64,000 bases of DNA, taken from Bin87 sp965204685. Its GTDB lineage: Bacteria; Chloroflexota; Dehalococcoidia; Lucifugimonadales; UBA3495. Under the pieces are notes generated by a model, which worked only from the letters and a program-made list of their open reading frames with translations, made no database searches and had not been told where the DNA came from. Below are positions 62,282 through 64,000 of the stretch, one piece after another. The stretch lies in NCBI GenBank assembly GCA_965204685.1, contig OZ242004.1, positions 682,001 through 746,000 on the forward strand, read 5' to 3'. The number at the start of each line of letters is the position of its first letter. Positions within the stretch are counted from its first letter, which is position 1. The position numbers were made by a program, and so were the translations under genes.

Positions 62282-62657
62282 GGATGACGCTGCGGCGTTG
62301 CCCCACGCTTTGACGGCTGGAGGCGTTCAGCGGGAGATTACCTTCCACGTTCACCGGCGATCGTATGTACGTAGCGAAATCACCGTGGGGAATCTGATCG
62401 ACGTTCTGGAGAATTGGGTGGCTCGTGGTATTAGATACGATGAATCCGGCAGGCCCAGCATGGCCCACTTGGGCTGGATCGAACACGGAGGCTCACAGCG
62501 CCTGATGCGGGTGGCGGTCTCAATGGATGATCAACGGATCACCACCGCGTTTGCGGACACGCCGGCCACCAACAAATGGAACAGCAGAGACTTCGACTAC
62601 TTTCAGCGGACCTATGAGCAATGGGAGATACGAAATGAAGCTGAAAGTGCATTATGA
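62274..62657 (+). CDS. Small protein upstream of a DUF2283 gene (candidate toxin)
   Basis: This 127-residue protein overlaps the MetE-like gene by eight bases at its start and the DUF2283 gene by 23 bases at its end. It has strands REITFHVHRR and MRVAVSMDDQRITTAF around a helical part (GNLIDVLENWVARGIRYDE) and loosely resembles DUF4258-type toxins, which are known to pair with DUF2283 antitoxins. No catalytic motif was confirmed. Function is inferred only from its neighbour and overlap. Confidence 0.6.
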   Translation: MHRDDAAALPHALTAGGVQREITFHVHRRSYVRSEITVGNLIDVLENWVARGIRYDESGRPSMAHLGWIEHGGSQRLMRVAVSMDDQRITTAFADTPATNKWNSRDFDYFQRTYEQWEIRNEAESAL

Positions 62658-63039
62658 TCCTGATTGTGATGCAATTGGCGCTAACTACGGTCTGCCCAGG
62701 AGCGGAACCTACGAATTGGCGACGGTAGGCATGGTGATGATCGACGTGCTCGATGAAGACAGCTATGAAGCGATCGGGTTAGAAGTCTTCGCCATCAGCG
62801 CGTGGCTGCCCCTCGGCAAGCGGGGCTACTGCGAGGAAACGGATACGCTCACTATTGGCCGTGGCGCGGAAACCGCAACCATCATCGCCGAAAACGGCGA
62901 CTTGGTGGCGTACTGGGGGCCTGACGAATATGATCCGGGTGATACAGTGCCCATCGCAGTTGGTCTGCGCAATGCGTCACAGCATCTAGCCCCGGTAATC
63001 AAGGCGATGTCTCAACCTTTGAACGCCGCCAACCGCTAA
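62635..63039 (+). CDS. DUF2283 family protein (candidate antitoxin)
   Basis: This 134-residue protein has the DUF2283 N-terminus (KLKVHYDPDCDAIGANY), followed by a strand-rich middle (ELATVGMVMIDVLDEDSYEA, TDTLTIGRGAETATIIAENGDLV). A GGGAG ribosome site seven bases upstream supports the ATG at 62635. DUF2283 genes often stand next to small toxin genes. It overlaps the preceding gene by 23 bases, so they are coupled. Confidence 0.75.
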   Translation: MKLKVHYDPDCDAIGANYGLPRSGTYELATVGMVMIDVLDEDSYEAIGLEVFAISAWLPLGKRGYCEETDTLTIGRGAETATIIAENGDLVAYWGPDEYDPGDTVPIAVGLRNASQHLAPVIKAMSQPLNAANR

Positions 63040-63096
63040 CGGATCAGAAGAAAACTAACCCGCCCGTCAACCCCGTCAGCAATAAGGAGCCGAACC

Positions 63097-63636
63097 ATGG
63101 CGCAAGCACAGGAAGGAAATCTCAACGGTCTGCCCCGGGAGAAACTGGCCGAGGTGCTGGACTCCTTTCGGGACCCGGAAGTATTCAACGCAGTGACCGG
63201 CCCGTGGAAGTCCCGCGTCGTCTGGCAGGACGGTATGCGCGCCCGCGCCTACATGCGCAACCACCAGGTTGACATGGACGAGCCCGGCGACCTCACCGCC
63301 ACCGACGTTGCCGCCAGCGCCCACGAGCAGTTGCTCTCCGCCATCGGCAGCTGCATGACCGTCGGCTTCGTGGTCAACGCCACCAAGCAGGGCGTGCGCG
63401 TCCACGACCTGGAAATCGCGGTGGAGGGCTACTTCGACAACATCCGCAAGTGGGCCGGCGTTGAGGACGAGGGCAATCCCGGCTACGGCCAGATCTCGGC
63501 CAAGTGCTTCGTGCGCGCCGACGCCGACGAGGACACCCTGCGGGAAATCTGGCGGCTGGCCGTGGAAGGCTCACCCGTCACCCAATCGGTAGCCAACCCC
63601 ACCTCGGTGCAAACCGAGTTCGAAATGGTCGGCTGA
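63097..63636 (+). CDS. OsmC-family peroxide-response protein
   Basis: This 179-residue thiol-peroxidase-like protein has a Cys in SAIGSCMTVGFV, the position of the peroxidatic cysteine, and the conserved dimer segments PGDLTATDVAASAHEQLL and EIAVEGYFDNI. The second cysteine typical of OsmC/Ohr is replaced (SPVTQSV), suggesting a one-Cys mechanism or another role. It shares one base with the next gene (TGATG), a rhodanese, so the two are coupled. Confidence 0.88.
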   Translation: MAQAQEGNLNGLPREKLAEVLDSFRDPEVFNAVTGPWKSRVVWQDGMRARAYMRNHQVDMDEPGDLTATDVAASAHEQLLSAIGSCMTVGFVVNATKQGVRVHDLEIAVEGYFDNIRKWAGVEDEGNPGYGQISAKCFVRADADEDTLREIWRLAVEGSPVTQSVANPTSVQTEFEMVG

Positions 63637-64000
63637 TGGCGACCTTCGTTACCGCGGATTGGGTCGCCGAGCGCATCGGCCAGCCGGGTTATCTGATAAT
63701 CGATCCCCGGTCGGCCATGCGCTATCTCATGGGCCACCTGCGGGGAGCCGTCAGCGTTCCCTACAAGAAACTGCAAGCGCCCGACGGACGCCTGGGCCCG
63801 CCCGAACAACTGGCCGCCGCCTTTGGCGACGCCGGCCTCGGAGACGACGTCACACCCATCCTCTACGACCACCAGGACGGGCGCAACGCCGCCATGGCCA
63901 CGTGGGTGCTGGAGTACCTCGGCCGGAACGACGTCCACATCATGGACCTGAGCTACGAGGCGTGGAAAGACGAAGGCCGCGAGGTACTGTACCGCCCCGT
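63636..64000 (+). CDS. Rhodanese-like protein (3' partial)
   Basis: The frame runs from ATG 63636 off the right edge with 121 residues visible. It has LIIDPRSAMRYLMGHLRGAV and the active-site loop region ILYDHQDGRNAAMATWVLEYLG, where the sulfur-carrying Cys of rhodaneses would be; here the residue is Asp. This pattern fits the inactive first domain of a two-domain thiosulfate/mercaptopyruvate sulfurtransferase, whose active second domain lies beyond the window. It is coupled to the OsmC gene. Confidence 0.82.
   Translation, partial: MATFVTADWVAERIGQPGYLIIDPRSAMRYLMGHLRGAVSVPYKKLQAPDGRLGPPEQLAAAFGDAGLGDDVTPILYDHQDGRNAAMATWVLEYLGRNDVHIMDLSYEAWKDEGREVLYRP

Noticed and set aside
1..64000. tRNA, rRNA, CRISPR arrays or transposases
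   Set aside because: None could be seen by motif or structure; long direct repeats with spacers are absent.

Overview
The window looks like a stretch of chromosome from a GC-rich, free-living or host-associated bacterium of the phylum Chloroflexota, most likely near the SAR202/Dehalococcoidia group. This is inferred from gene style only: many short-chain dehydrogenases (SDRs), GMC flavoenzymes, amidohydrolases, hydantoinase subunits, Uma2-type proteins and small toxin-antitoxin-like pairs, plus lipoproteins with Pro/Thr/Ala linkers. No rRNA, tRNA, CRISPR array or transposase gene was seen. Core genes (dnaN, ispH, pyrE, a cobalamin-independent methionine synthase-like gene, a thiolase and a uracil-DNA glycosylase) are mixed with accessory genes, so this is not a phage or plasmid.

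Layout: 1-9.2 kb holds a giant surface fusion protein (permease plus beta-propellers), an oligopeptide-type importer without its ATPases, and a membrane-anchored PQQ-type propeller. 9.2-16 kb (minus strand) holds a GMC oxidoreductase/amidohydrolase pair, a voltage-gated cation channel, pyrE, hicBA and a gamma-glutamyltransferase. 16.1-18.2 kb is an AT-richer two-gene ATPase/effector module that looks acquired. 18.3-25.3 kb has an amidohydrolase, ispH, a K-channel-fold protein without the GYG filter, and two SDR/Uma2 pairs. 25.7-28.2 kb has an MFS permease, a TlpA-like lipoprotein, a CopD-like protein and a Trm112-like protein. 28.2-30.4 kb is the first selenoprotein locus. 30.5-41.1 kb mixes lipoprotein, Uma2, NHL, SDR, MntA/HepT, VOC, GNAT, GMC, thiolase and UDG genes. 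41.1-47.7 kb is a hydantoinase operon with a Panacea-type pair inside it. 47.8-49.7 kb has dnaN and an SRAP gene. 49.8-55.4 kb is a complete signalling cassette: binding protein, histidine kinase, REC-PP2C, RsbW-like kinase and STAS protein. 55.7-58.3 kb is the second selenoprotein locus, and 58.4-64 kb has hydrolases, a MetE-like protein, a DUF2283 pair, OsmC and the start of a rhodanese.

The most striking content is a pair of loci (28.2-29.9 kb and 55.75-57.5 kb). Each encodes a UxxC-type selenoprotein domain whose Sec codon is an in-frame TGA followed by a perfect stem-loop. Each is joined to the same conserved domain of about 360 residues, once as separate genes and once as a single 573-residue fusion. 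The UGSC-type domain is a named (seleno)protein family, and its motif resembles the UxxC region of glycine/betaine reductase GrdB. The repeated pairing with the second domain suggests a two-part redox enzyme of unknown substrate. Both loci also sit next to a small gene interrupted by an in-frame TAG.

Other items worth attention are the ATPase/effector pair, the filterless channel, two consecutive alpha/beta hydrolases lacking the nucleophile, the Panacea pair inside the hydantoinase operon, and a sensory cassette that joins a two-component sensor to a partner-switching cascade. All statements come from reading the sequence; no database search was run.
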